Shown in pieces: positions 39,022-47,158 of a DNA stretch of 64,000 nt. Origin of the DNA: Aeromicrobium camelliae (GTDB lineage: Bacteria; Actinomycetota; Actinomycetes; Propionibacteriales; Nocardioidaceae); NCBI RefSeq assembly GCF_003850045.1, contig NZ_RQJX01000006.1, positions 84,988-148,987 of the forward strand, given 5' to 3'. Below the pieces are notes generated by a model, which saw only the letters and a program-made list of their open reading frames with translations, made no database searches and was not told the DNA's origin. The stretch's first letter is position 1. Every line of letters starts with the position of its first letter. Both the position numbers and the translations under genes were made by a program.

Positions 39022-39860
39022 TGAGTTCGACAGTCCTCTATGACGCGCCTGGCCCCAAAGCGCAGGCCCGGCACCGCCTGTTCGGCATCCTCACGATCAT
39101 CGGCGTCATCGCGGTGCTCGCTCTCATCGTCTGGAAGTTGTGGGCCGAGGACCAGTTGACGGCCGAGAAGTGGGAGGTGTTCTACACCCCGCGCTTCATC
39201 AGCCTGCTCGCCGAGGGCATGCTCCAGACGTTGTGGATCGCGGTGCTGTCGATCGCCGGGGCTCTCGTCTTCGGCCTCGTGTTCGGGACAGCGAAGCTCT
39301 CCGATCACGCACCCGTCCGCTGGGTCGCGTGGGTCGTCGTGGAGTTCTTCCGCGCGGTGCCGCTGCTGCTGCTGATCATCTTCATCTGGTTCTACGCCTT
39401 CGAGACGCAGCTCGGGACGATCGCGCCCCTCGTGATCGGTCTGATCCTCTACAACGGTTCCGTCCTCGCCGAGACTTTCCGAGCGGGGATCAACGCGGTC
39501 CCAAGGGGCCAGGTCGAGGCGGCCTACGCGATCGGACTGCGCAAGTCGGCGGTCATGCGGATCGTGCAGCTCCCGCAGGCGATCAAGATCATGACGCCGG
39601 CGATTATCAGCCAGTGTGTCGTGGCGCTCAAGGACACCAGCCTCGGCTACTACATTCTGGCGCCCGGACTCACCACGATCGGCCGCGACATCTGGCGGAC
39701 GTTCGACAACCGTCTGGCGACCGCGCTGGTGCTCGCACTGCTGTACATCGTGCTGAACCTGCTGCTGACCGCTCTGGGTCGTTGGGCGGAGAAGCACATC
39801 ACGGGTGCCCGTCCCGCCCAGTCGCTGCAGAAGAACCCGGGCGTGGCCGAGAAGCCCTGA
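39021..39860 (+). CDS. gluD: Glutamate-type ABC transporter permease
   Basis: Second permease, 279 aa, longer at the N-terminus than GluC because of an extra helix (residues about 20–42, LFGILTIIGVIAVLALIVWKLWA). It has EGMLQTLWIAVLSIAGALVFGLVFG, VVEFFRAVPLLLLIIFIWFYA and the EAA loop VEAAYAIGLRKSAVMRIVQLPQAIK. The ATG at 39021 shares a base with the gluC stop; a reading starting 14 codons earlier exists but overlaps gluC more. It ends the gluABCD operon, 6 nt before the end of the convergent DUF4442 gene. Confidence 0.92.
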   Translation: MSSTVLYDAPGPKAQARHRLFGILTIIGVIAVLALIVWKLWAEDQLTAEKWEVFYTPRFISLLAEGMLQTLWIAVLSIAGALVFGLVFGTAKLSDHAPVRWVAWVVVEFFRAVPLLLLIIFIWFYAFETQLGTIAPLVIGLILYNGSVLAETFRAGINAVPRGQVEAAYAIGLRKSAVMRIVQLPQAIKIMTPAIISQCVVALKDTSLGYYILAPGLTTIGRDIWRTFDNRLATALVLALLYIVLNLLLTALGRWAEKHITGARPAQSLQKNPGVAEKP

Positions 39861-39866
39861 CGCGCC

Positions 39867-40328
39867 TCAGGTCGTGCGCGGCGTGACCCACAGCCGGATC
39901 ACGCCGCGCACGACGACGGTTCCGTCGTCGCGGGTCGCCGTCACCGTGACCGGGACGTCCGGCGCACCCTCCCAGTCGGCCGGCGTGGTCTCGGCCCGAC
40001 ACACCAGGTCCGACGTCGACTTCGCCAGGTAGTCGACCTCCATCCCCTTGGGCAGCCACCGATGGCCGGCCGGCACGGTCGCTTCGGCGAGCAGCCCCAT
40101 CGCCGCTTCCAAGCCGTTGCACACCGCGATCGCGTGGACCGTTCCGATGTGGTTGTGCACGCGGCGTCGCTTGGCGATGGCGACCTCGGCGAAGTGCGGC
40201 CGCATCGCCGTCACCTGCGGGCGCACCGTCGCGAAGTAGGGCGCCTTGAGACTGAACATGCGCGAGAAGATGCGGTCACCGTACGGCAACCGGGTCACGC
40301 GACGGTAGAGACCGAGGGTGGAACTCAT
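39867..40328 (-). CDS. DUF4442 hotdog-fold protein (thioesterase-like)
   Basis: A 153-aa protein of the DUF4442 family, which adopts the hotdog fold of acyl-CoA thioesterases. Recognisable parts are the N-terminal helix (MFSLKAPYFATVRPQVTAMRPHFAEVAIAKRR), the HNHIGTVHAIAVCNGLEAAMGLLAE helix that resembles the central hotdog helix with its Asn/His positions, and the strands PVTVTATRDDGTVVVRGVIRLWV. Substrate is unknown. It is upstream of nothing on its strand and is convergent with gluD. The start ATG is close to the recX end and the two are on the same strand, 21 nt apart. Confidence 0.8.
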   Translation of the reverse strand: MSSTLGLYRRVTRLPYGDRIFSRMFSLKAPYFATVRPQVTAMRPHFAEVAIAKRRRVHNHIGTVHAIAVCNGLEAAMGLLAEATVPAGHRWLPKGMEVDYLAKSTSDLVCRAETTPADWEGAPDVPVTVTATRDDGTVVVRGVIRLWVTPRTT

Positions 40329-40349
40329 GCCCAGAGCGTAGTGCCTGGC

Positions 40350-40865
40350 TCAGTCGGCTAGTTCGACGTCCGCATCGAGTTCGGCGCGGACGACGTCGAA
40401 CGCGACCTGAGGCGCGTAACCCTTACGGGCGAGCATCCCGGTGAGGCGACGTACCTGAACCGACGGGTCGAGGCCCCGGAGACTGCGGAGCTTGCGCTGC
40501 ACGAGCCGATGCGCGGCCTCGCGCTCGGCGTCGGCGTCGGTCTCCTCCTCCAGCACCCGCCGCGCGAGTTCGTCGTCGACGCCCTGACGCCGCAACTCCA
40601 TGGCGAGGACGGGAGCCGCCAGGCCCTTGACCCGTTGACGGGACTGCACCCAGGACCGCGCGAAGCGCTCGTCGTCGACGAGGCCGGCGGCCTCGAGCCG
40701 ATCGAGCACCGCCGCGGCGACCTCGGCGGGGACGGCCTTCTTGGCCATCGCCTGCGCGAGGTCGGCACGGCTGCGGTCGCGGTCAGTGAGCCGGTCGAGG
40801 GCCACCGTCCGGGCGAATTCCTCGAGAGCCAGCCCGGACAGTCCCTCGGCAGTCCGCGGTGCCAT
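40350..40865 (-). CDS. recX: RecX, regulator of RecA
   Basis: A 171-aa protein of the RecX family that binds and limits RecA filaments. It is made of three-helix repeats; recognisable motifs are LDRLEAAGLVDDERFARSWVQSRQ near residue 55 and LAAPVLAMELRRQGVDDELARRVL near residue 80, followed by GMLARKGYAPQVAFDVVRAEL at the C-terminus. Length fits the family. The ATG overlaps the recA stop (TGATG), the usual actinobacterial recA–recX coupling. Confidence 0.94.
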   Translation of the reverse strand: MAPRTAEGLSGLALEEFARTVALDRLTDRDRSRADLAQAMAKKAVPAEVAAAVLDRLEAAGLVDDERFARSWVQSRQRVKGLAAPVLAMELRRQGVDDELARRVLEEETDADAEREAAHRLVQRKLRSLRGLDPSVQVRRLTGMLARKGYAPQVAFDVVRAELDADVELAD

Positions 40866-41950
40866 CAGAAGTCGGCGGCGGAGAGGTCGCCATCATCGTC
40901 GGGGGCAGGCTCGTCGACCTGTGCGCCGACCCCGAGGCTCTCCTTGATGCGCTTCTCGAGCTCGTTGGCCAGGTCGGGGTTGTCGCGCAGGAAGTTTCGC
41001 GCGTTCTCCTTGCCCTGGCCGAGCTGATCGCCCTCGTAGGTGTACCAAGCACCCGCCTTGCGGACGAAACCGGCCTCGACACCGAGGTCGATCAGGCTGC
41101 CCTCACGGCTGATGCCCTGGCCGTACATGATGTCGAACTCGGCCTGCTTGAACGGCGGGGCGAGCTTGTTCTTGACGACCTTGACCCGGGTCCGGTTACC
41201 GACCATGTCGGTGCCGTCCTTGAGCGTCTCGATACGGCGCACGTCCATGCGAACCGATGCGTAGAACTTGAGCGCCTTACCGCCGGTGGTGGTCTCGGGC
41301 GAGCCGAACATCACGCCGATCTTCTCGCGCAGCTGGTTGATGAAGATCGCCGTGGTGCCCGAGCCGTTGATGGCGCCGGTCATCTTGCGGAGTGCCTGGC
41401 TCATGAGACGCGCCTGCAGACCGACGTGGCTGTCACCCATCTCGCCGTCGATCTCGGCGCGCGGCACGAGCGCGGCGACGGAGTCGATGACGATGATGTC
41501 GAGGGCGCCGGAGCGCACGAGCATGTCGGCGATCTCGAGTGCCTGCTCGCCGGAGTCGGGCTGGGAGACCAGGAGCGCGTCGGTGTCGACACCGAGCTTG
41601 CGAGCGTACTCGGGGTCGAGGGCGTGCTCGGCGTCGATGAAGGCGGCCACTCCCCCGTTGCGCTGGGCGTTGGCGACCGCGTGCAGCGCCACGGTGGTCT
41701 TACCGGATGACTCCGGACCGTAGATCTCGACGATGCGTCCGCGTGGGAGCCCGCCGATGCCGAGCGCGACGTCGAGCGCGACGGCGCCGGTGGGGATGAC
41801 CTCGATCGGCGCGCGGGTCTGATCACCCAGACGCATGACGGCACCGTTGCCGTAGGACCGCGAGATCTGTGCGATTGCGTTGTCGAGAGCCTTGTCCTTG
41901 TCGCCGGCGGCAGCAGCAGTGACACGCGGTGAGGGAGCGTTCTTGGCCAT
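40865..41950 (-). CDS. recA: Recombinase A
   Basis: Strand-exchange recombinase and LexA co-protease, 361 aa. Walker A is [13 protein letters not shown] near residue 70, followed by [40 protein letters not shown] (Walker B and L1), [31 protein letters not shown] (L2 DNA-binding loop) and an acidic tail ([10 protein letters not shown]). No intein is present. ATG at 41950 was chosen; the open frame runs 106 codons further through the promoter. A LexA-type box is 135 nt upstream. Confidence 0.97.
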   Translation of the reverse strand: MAKNAPSPRVTAAAAGDKDKALDNAIAQISRSYGNGAVMRLGDQTRAPIEVIPTGAVALDVALGIGGLPRGRIVEIYGPESSGKTTVALHAVANAQRNGGVAAFIDAEHALDPEYARKLGVDTDALLVSQPDSGEQALEIADMLVRSGALDIIVIDSVAALVPRAEIDGEMGDSHVGLQARLMSQALRKMTGAINGSGTTAIFINQLREKIGVMFGSPETTTGGKALKFYASVRMDVRRIETLKDGTDMVGNRTRVKVVKNKLAPPFKQAEFDIMYGQGISREGSLIDLGVEAGFVRKAGAWYTYEGDQLGQGKENARNFLRDNPDLANELEKRIKESLGVGAQVDEPAPDDDGDLSAADF

Positions 41951-42084
41951 GAGAGGCGGTTCCTGTTCTTGTCGTGGGTGGCGGGCCATCTTCGACGTTA
42001 GAAGAACCCACTGACACGTCGGGCCTGCTCGACCCGGTCTGTGGAAAGCTGCTCTTCCTCGTCCGACCTGTGCACCACAGTAGT

Positions 42085-42100
42085 ACGAACAGGTGTTCGA
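42085..42100 (-). promoter_or_regulatory. LexA (SOS) box upstream of recA
   Basis: CGAAC-AGGT-GTTCG is a perfect 5+5 inverted repeat that matches the Gram-positive/actinobacterial SOS consensus CGAAC(N4)GTTCG. It lies 135 nt before the recA ATG in the gap between recA and the DUF3046 gene. Confidence 0.85.
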
Positions 42101-42125
42101 TACGAGGCCGACACGCCGAGTCGTG

Positions 42126-42320
42126 TCAGCGTTCGGAGGCGGGAAGCTCCAGTACGGCGTGCACCGCACGCCACACCTGTTGCGGCGGCACCCCGGCGTC
42201 GAGCGCCTCGTCGACCGTACGGTCGCCGAGCGAGGCGATCGACTGCTGGCTCGCCCAGGATGCGGCATAGGAGGCGCCGAGATGATGCTCCATCCGGGCC
42301 CAGAATTCGCTGTGCCGCAT
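42126..42320 (-). CDS. DUF3046 protein
   Basis: A 64-aa protein of the DUF3046 family, found next to recA in many actinobacteria and of unknown function. It reads [19 protein letters not shown] at the start, then a central [18 protein letters not shown] and [14 protein letters not shown] near the end, all typical. The ATG shares a base with the clgR stop (TGATG). The ORF can be read longer upstream, but the family length and the coupling support the short form. Confidence 0.88.
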   Translation of the reverse strand: MRHSEFWARMEHHLGASYAASWASQQSIASLGDRTVDEALDAGVPPQQVWRAVHAVLELPASER

Positions 42321-42616
42321 CACGCCGCGGAGGCCTCGACTTCGCCCGGGGCGATGGAGGAGACGCTCGCCAGCTCGGCGGCTTCTTCGAGTTCCATGAG
42401 CGCGCTGACGTCGAGCAGCACCTTGCTCAGCGGGACGTCGAGTGCGGCAGCGAGCGCCGCGAGAAGCTCGGAGCTGGGCTCCTTCTGACCGCGCTCCACC
42501 TCGGAGATGTACCCGAGGCTGACGCGGGCCTTGCCGGAGACGTCGCGCAGCGTGAGTCCTTTGGCCAGCCGGCGGGCGCGCAGGACTTCGCCGACGAGCT
42601 GTCGCATCGTGGTCAT
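42320..42616 (-). CDS. clgR: XRE-type regulator, ClgR-like
   Basis: A 98-aa DNA-binding protein with one Cro/C1-type HTH at residues about 7–62 ([50 protein letters not shown]). Sequence and location (cinA–clgR–DUF3046–recA) match ClgR, which activates Clp protease and other stress genes in Corynebacterium, Streptomyces and Mycobacterium. The C-terminal Ala-Ala (EVEASAA) is like a ClpP degron, consistent with its known conditional proteolysis. An alternative start is the ATG three codons in. Confidence 0.88.
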   Translation of the reverse strand: MTTMRQLVGEVLRARRLAKGLTLRDVSGKARVSLGYISEVERGQKEPSSELLAALAAALDVPLSKVLLDVSALMELEEAAELASVSSIAPGEVEASAA

Positions 42617-42653
42617 CGCGCGCCACCCTCTTTCTCGTGCCTCATCACCGGTC

Positions 42654-43148
42654 TCAACGCGTTCCGGTGTCGGTTTCTTCCCTTCTCAGCCTACCGGCCA
42701 ATGCCGACAGCGCGGCGGCAACCGCGCCGCGGCGGACCGCGTCGCGGTCGCCGTCGAGAGCCAGCTCCTCGACATGCGTGTCATCGCCCGGGCCCGCCAC
42801 CGCTACGTAGACGGTTCCCTCGGGCTTCCCCTCCGACGGCCCCGGGCCGGCGACGCCGGTCGTACTCACGCCGTAGGTCGCGGCGCACCGCGACCGCGCT
42901 CCGCGAGCAAGTGCGGCAGCCACGTCGGGGTCGACGGTGCCGCGGTCGGCGATCAGACCGGCAGGGACGTCCAGCAGCACCGTCTTCAGTTCCGCCTGGT
43001 AGGCGACGATTCCTCCGCGGACCACGTCGGAGGCGCCGGGAACGTCGACGAGGGCGGCGCACACCAGACCGCCCGTCAGCGACTCCCCCGTCGCGACCGT
43101 CGCTCCTTGCGCTCGCAGCGCCTCGATCACGGCGCGGGCGACCGTCAC
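42654..43148 (-). CDS. cinA: CinA C-terminal-domain protein (nicotinamide-nucleotide amidase)
   Basis: A 164-aa stand-alone CinA_C domain, which in other bacteria hydrolyses nicotinamide mononucleotide to nicotinic acid mononucleotide (PncC activity). Typical segments are [39 protein letters not shown] and [26 protein letters not shown]. The N-terminal molybdopterin-like domain of full CinA is absent, as in most actinobacteria. The start GTG overlaps the pgsA TGA (GTGA); the frame is open upstream only because it runs through pgsA. Confidence 0.92.
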   Translation of the reverse strand: MTVARAVIEALRAQGATVATGESLTGGLVCAALVDVPGASDVVRGGIVAYQAELKTVLLDVPAGLIADRGTVDPDVAAALARGARSRCAATYGVSTTGVAGPGPSEGKPEGTVYVAVAGPGDDTHVEELALDGDRDAVRRGAVAAALSALAGRLRREETDTGTR

Positions 43149-43741
43149 CGCATCGGCTCCTTGGCGTGCTGACGGGCCTCGATGACGTACTGGACGCCGG
43201 TCACGACGGTGACCGCGACGACTGCGGCCATGAGGCCGTGCGTGAGCCAGCGGGCCGCCTCGGCCACGACGTTGTCCCACAGCTCGAAGGGCAGCAGGTA
43301 GCCGCCGATGGCGAAGGCCTGCAGCACGGTCTTGAGTTTGCCGCCCCGGCTGGCCGGCATCACGACCCCACGACGCACCATGAAGAAGCGCATGAGGGTG
43401 ATGCCCCACTCACGGACGAGCACCAGGATCGTGACCCACCACCACAGCAGGCCGATGATGGACAGTCCCACGAAGGCCATGCCGGTCAGCGCCTTGTCGG
43501 CGATCGGATCGGCGATGCGCCCGAAGTCGGTGACCAGACCGCGCTTGCGCGCGATGTCGCCGTCGACCTTGTCGGTCGCCATGAGCAGCACGAAAGCCAG
43601 CCACGACCACAGCCGCATCGACTCGTCCTGGCCGCCGTCGACGAGCAACAGCCACCCGAACAGCGGCACTCCGAGGATGCGGATGACCGTGAGAACGTTG
43701 GCGATGTTGAGGTTGCTCGGTGCGGCAGCCTTGTCGTCCAT
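43145..43741 (-). CDS. pgsA: CDP-diacylglycerol–glycerol-3-phosphate 3-phosphatidyltransferase
   Basis: Makes phosphatidylglycerol phosphate from CDP-diacylglycerol in the membrane. The 198-aa product has the CDP-alcohol phosphotransferase motif D-x2-DG-x2-AR…G-x3-D-x3-D in DKVDGDIARKRGLVTDFGRIADPIADK (about residues 58–85), with four or five membrane helices such as LTVIRILGVPLFGWLLLV, LLWWWVTILVLVREWGI and LMAAVVAVTVVTGVQYVI. ATG at 43741. It is coupled to cinA downstream and lies 59 nt from the ftsK stop. Confidence 0.93.
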   Translation of the reverse strand: MDDKAAAPSNLNIANVLTVIRILGVPLFGWLLLVDGGQDESMRLWSWLAFVLLMATDKVDGDIARKRGLVTDFGRIADPIADKALTGMAFVGLSIIGLLWWWVTILVLVREWGITLMRFFMVRRGVVMPASRGGKLKTVLQAFAIGGYLLPFELWDNVVAEAARWLTHGLMAAVVAVTVVTGVQYVIEARQHAKEPMR

Positions 43742-43800
43742 GACGTTCAGTATGGGCCACCGCTGCAACGCCGGAGCGCCCCGGGCAGTGCCGAGAGGGC

Positions 43801-46275
43801 TCAGCCTGCCTGGATGCTCGCCAGCACGTCTTCCAGGTCGTCGGGCTTGACCAGCACGTCGCGCGCCTTCGAGCCCTCGCTCGGCCCGACCACGCCACGA
43901 CTCTCGAGGATGTCCATGAGCCGGCCCGCCTTGGCGAACCCGACCCGCAGCTTGCGCTGCAGCATGGACGTGGAGCCGAACTGCGTGTTGACGACCAGCT
44001 CGACCGCCTGGAGCACCAGGTCCAGATCGTCGCCGATGTCGTCGTCGAGCTCGCGCTTGCTCTGCTGCGCGACCGTGACGTCCTCGCGGTAGCTCGGCTT
44101 CAGCTGCTCCTTGCAGTGCGCGACGATCGTCTCGATCTCGCTCTCGTTGATCCACGCACCCTGCATGCGCATCGCCTTGTTCGCGCCCATCGGGAGGAAC
44201 AGACCGTCACCCTGGCCGACGAGCTTCTCCGCGCCGGGCTGATCGAGGATGACGCGGCTGTCGGCGAGCGAGCTGGTGGCGAACGCGAGCCGGCTCGGCA
44301 CGTTGGCCTTGATCAGACCGGTCACGACGTCGACGCTCGGACGCTGGGTCGCGAGCACGAGGTGGATACCTGCAGCGCGCGCCAGCTGCGTGATGCGCAC
44401 GATCGAATCCTCGACGTCGCGCGGCGCGACCATCATCAGGTCCGCGAGCTCGTCGACGACGACGAGCAGATACGGATACGGAGCGATGACCCGCTCGCTG
44501 CCGGGAGGCGCCTGCACCTTGCCGGCCAGCACCGCCTTGTTGAAGTCGTCGATGTGACGGTAGCCGAAGTTGGCGAGATCGTCGTAGCGCATGTCCATCT
44601 CGCGCACGACCCACTGCAGCGCCTCGGCGGCCTTCTTGGGGTTGGTGATGATCGGCGTGATGAGGTGCGGGATGCCCTCGTAGGCCGTCAGCTCGACTCG
44701 CTTGGGGTCGACGAGGATCATGCGCACCTCGTCCGGCGTCGCCCGCATGAGCAGCGAACTGATCATCGAGTTGACGAAGCTGGACTTACCCGAGCCGGTC
44801 GCACCCGCGACCAGCAGGTGCGGCATCTTGGCGAGGTTCGCGACGACGAAGCCGCCCTCGACGTCCTTGCCGAGGCCGATCACCATCGGGTGGTGGTCGC
44901 TGCGGGCCTTGTTCGACCGCAGCACATCGCCGAGCGAGACCATCTCCTTGTCGACGTTCGGGATCTCGATGCCGATGGCCGACTTGCCCGGGATGGGGCT
45001 CAGGATGCGGACCTCGTTCGACGCGACGGCGTACGAGATGTTCTTGCTGAGCGCGGTGACCTTCTCGACCTTGACCGCCGGGCCGAGTTCGACCTCGTAC
45101 CGAGTGACCGTCGGGCCGCGGGTGTAACCGGTCACCGTGGCGTCGATCTGGAACTGTTCGAGCACCTCGGTGAGTCGCTCCACCACCGCGTCGGAGGCCG
45201 CCGAACGCGCCTTGGGCGGCGTTCCCTCGCGCAGCGCACTCGGGTCGGGCAGCGTGTAGACGACATCGCCGGAGAGGGCGAGCTGCTCCGCACGCACCGG
45301 GATCGGCTCGATCGGGCGGTGCGGCGCTTCCGCGACCGGCTCGGGCTCGGGTTCGACGACCGGCTCCGGCCGACCGACGGCGCTCGCGACGTCGATGGCG
45401 TCCGGCTCGTCCGGACCCTCGACGAGCGGGTTCTCGAACGGTTCGTCCGCCTCGAAGGCCGTGCGAGGGTGGCGCTTGCGCGCGGGCTTCTTCTCCGGTT
45501 CCGGCTCGGGTTCGGGGTCGACGACGGCGGAACGCCCCAGGACTCGGTCGCGAGCGGCGCGGACGCGTTCGGGAATGGCGTAGACCGGGGTACCGGTCAC
45601 GACGAGCACGCCGAACAGCGTCAGCAGCACGAGCAGGGGGGCCACGACGAACGGGCTCTTGAGCAGGTCGACGAGGATCGCCGAGAACAGAAAGCCCACC
45701 GCTCCCCCGGCCTCGCCCATGCTGCCCTCCGCGTCGCCCGGGCGCGGCACACCGTGCGCCAGGTGGACGAGCCCGAGGACGCCACCGCAGATCGCGCTCC
45801 AGCCGATCACCTGGCGACCGGCCGGGCCATTGCGGTCCGGATGACGCAAGGTCCGCCAGGCGACGACCGCGAGCACGATCGGGATCGCCCACGCGAGCAG
45901 TCCGACACTGCCCGTGGCAGCCTGGCGCACGCCTCGTCCAACAGCCCCGGAGATGTCCCACCAGACCGCGGCGGCGGTGACGATGGCGAGCGCGAGGATG
46001 GCGAAGCCCACCCCGTCGCGGCGCTGCGCGGGGTCGAGTTCCTTGGCACCGTGACCGACGCTGCGCACGACAGCGCCGGTGGCACCGGCGATTCCCGACC
46101 AGACCGCTGCCACCCCGCGGCCGACGGCCTGGACCGCGGTGCCGCCCGCGCTCGGGCCGGACCGCGTCGTGGACTTGGGTGCAGGCTTACGTGCCTGCGG
46201 CTTCTTCGCCGCAGGTTTCTTGGCCTGGCCTCCGGACGGTCGCTTGCGCGACGGGGAAGACGTTCGGGTCGCCAT
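43801..46275 (-). CDS. ftsK: FtsK/SpoIIIE DNA translocase
   Basis: Septal DNA pump that clears chromosomes from the division plane. The 824-aa protein starts with a Lys/Pro-rich cytoplasmic tail, then four membrane helices (residues about 85–230), a Pro/Glu-rich linker (EPEPEPEKKPARKR), the alpha domain, and the motor with Walker A VAGATGSGKSSFVNSM and Walker B YLLVVVDELADLM, plus LATQRPSVDVVTGLIKANVPSR. The C-terminal gamma winged helix (TSMLQRKLRVGFAKAGRLMDILESRGVVGP) recognises KOPS-type sequences. The ATG is followed by a basic stretch. Length fits the family. Confidence 0.96.
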   Translation of the reverse strand: MATRTSSPSRKRPSGGQAKKPAAKKPQARKPAPKSTTRSGPSAGGTAVQAVGRGVAAVWSGIAGATGAVVRSVGHGAKELDPAQRRDGVGFAILALAIVTAAAVWWDISGAVGRGVRQAATGSVGLLAWAIPIVLAVVAWRTLRHPDRNGPAGRQVIGWSAICGGVLGLVHLAHGVPRPGDAEGSMGEAGGAVGFLFSAILVDLLKSPFVVAPLLVLLTLFGVLVVTGTPVYAIPERVRAARDRVLGRSAVVDPEPEPEPEKKPARKRHPRTAFEADEPFENPLVEGPDEPDAIDVASAVGRPEPVVEPEPEPVAEAPHRPIEPIPVRAEQLALSGDVVYTLPDPSALREGTPPKARSAASDAVVERLTEVLEQFQIDATVTGYTRGPTVTRYEVELGPAVKVEKVTALSKNISYAVASNEVRILSPIPGKSAIGIEIPNVDKEMVSLGDVLRSNKARSDHHPMVIGLGKDVEGGFVVANLAKMPHLLVAGATGSGKSSFVNSMISSLLMRATPDEVRMILVDPKRVELTAYEGIPHLITPIITNPKKAAEALQWVVREMDMRYDDLANFGYRHIDDFNKAVLAGKVQAPPGSERVIAPYPYLLVVVDELADLMMVAPRDVEDSIVRITQLARAAGIHLVLATQRPSVDVVTGLIKANVPSRLAFATSSLADSRVILDQPGAEKLVGQGDGLFLPMGANKAMRMQGAWINESEIETIVAHCKEQLKPSYREDVTVAQQSKRELDDDIGDDLDLVLQAVELVVNTQFGSTSMLQRKLRVGFAKAGRLMDILESRGVVGPSEGSKARDVLVKPDDLEDVLASIQAG

Positions 46276-46326
46276 GCTCCAAGGCTAAACCACGACTCGA
46301 GGGTTGCCCGGCTCCGACGCGCGGTG

Positions 46327-47046
46327 TCAGGCTCCGCGGGCCGGATCGCGCCCGACCGGGACCCAGGAACCGCGTGCGGCGGCGCGAGCCAGGATGAGCG
46401 ACACCACGGTCGGGTCGGTGGCACCCGGGGCGAGCAGCGGACCGGTCACGACATCGGCCCCGAGGTCGCCGATCCCGCGGACCGTCGCCGGCGCGGTGAG
46501 CGCGTACATCGAGACGACCACCCGCCGCTGATAGGCCCGCGCGATGTCGATCGCCTCGGCGAGCGGAGAGCCGAGCCCGCCGTACGTCGTCCCCACGTGC
46601 ACGCGGCCACCCCACACCGCGCTGAGCAGGCGCGCCGCCTTGCCGATGTCACGCACGGCGCGCTCGCTGTCCGCCGGCCCCCCGGCGAGGACGATGGTGT
46701 CGGTGGGACGCGCGCCCGCCTCGATGAGCCGCCGCACCCCCAGTTCGGCGAGCACCCAGTCCGGCCCGATCGGCGCGGTCACGGTGACGTCCGCGTCTCC
46801 CGAAGCGAGTCCGTGCACCTCGCGCGCGGTGGCGTCGTCGTGCCAGAGCGTGAGCGGCACGACGATGCGCCGCCCCTGCGTCTGCTGCACGACGTCGGCG
46901 ATGTCGGGCTGTTGGAGGTCGACGAACGCGTCGACGACGTCGACGTCCCGTGACTCGCGCCGGACCGCGTGCACGGTCGCGGCGAGTGATGATCGTCCCG
47001 CGTGCGAATGCGAACCCCGCGCGCACACGATCACTGTCGGTCTCAC
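46327..47046 (-). CDS. CbiX/sirohydrochlorin-chelatase-like protein
   Basis: A 239-aa protein resembling two fused CbiX/SirB (class II chelatase) domains. The N-terminus PTVIVCARGSHSHAGRSS matches the chelatase start, where GSH carries a metal His, and PDIADVVQQTQGRRIVVPLTLWHDDATAREV matches the P/L-F-L-xxGxH strand with a His replaced by a second position. The second half (LAELGVRRLIEAG, PLAEAIDIARAYQRRVVVSMYAL) is weaker. Cobalt or iron insertion is possible, but no cobalamin or sirohaem genes are nearby. GTG at 47046 follows GGAGG directly; a start at 47037 or 47097 is possible. Confidence 0.72.
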   Translation of the reverse strand: MRPTVIVCARGSHSHAGRSSLAATVHAVRRESRDVDVVDAFVDLQQPDIADVVQQTQGRRIVVPLTLWHDDATAREVHGLASGDADVTVTAPIGPDWVLAELGVRRLIEAGARPTDTIVLAGGPADSERAVRDIGKAARLLSAVWGGRVHVGTTYGGLGSPLAEAIDIARAYQRRVVVSMYALTAPATVRGIGDLGADVVTGPLLAPGATDPTVVSLILARAAARGSWVPVGRDPARGA

Positions 47047-47137
47047 CCTCCACCACCCCCGCCACGGTGCCGCCGGACTGGCCGCCTCATGGTTCAAGGC
47101 TGCTCAGCGGCTGTTTCGCAGGGGTTAAAGCGGTGGC

Positions 47138-47156
47138 CGGGTTGCGTTACAACCCG
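47138..47156 (-). terminator. Hairpin after rnj
   Basis: CGGGTTG at 47138–47144 pairs with CAACCCG at 47150–47156 around a 5-nt loop, 2 nt past the rnj stop. Confidence 0.5.
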
Positions 47157-47158
47157 TG

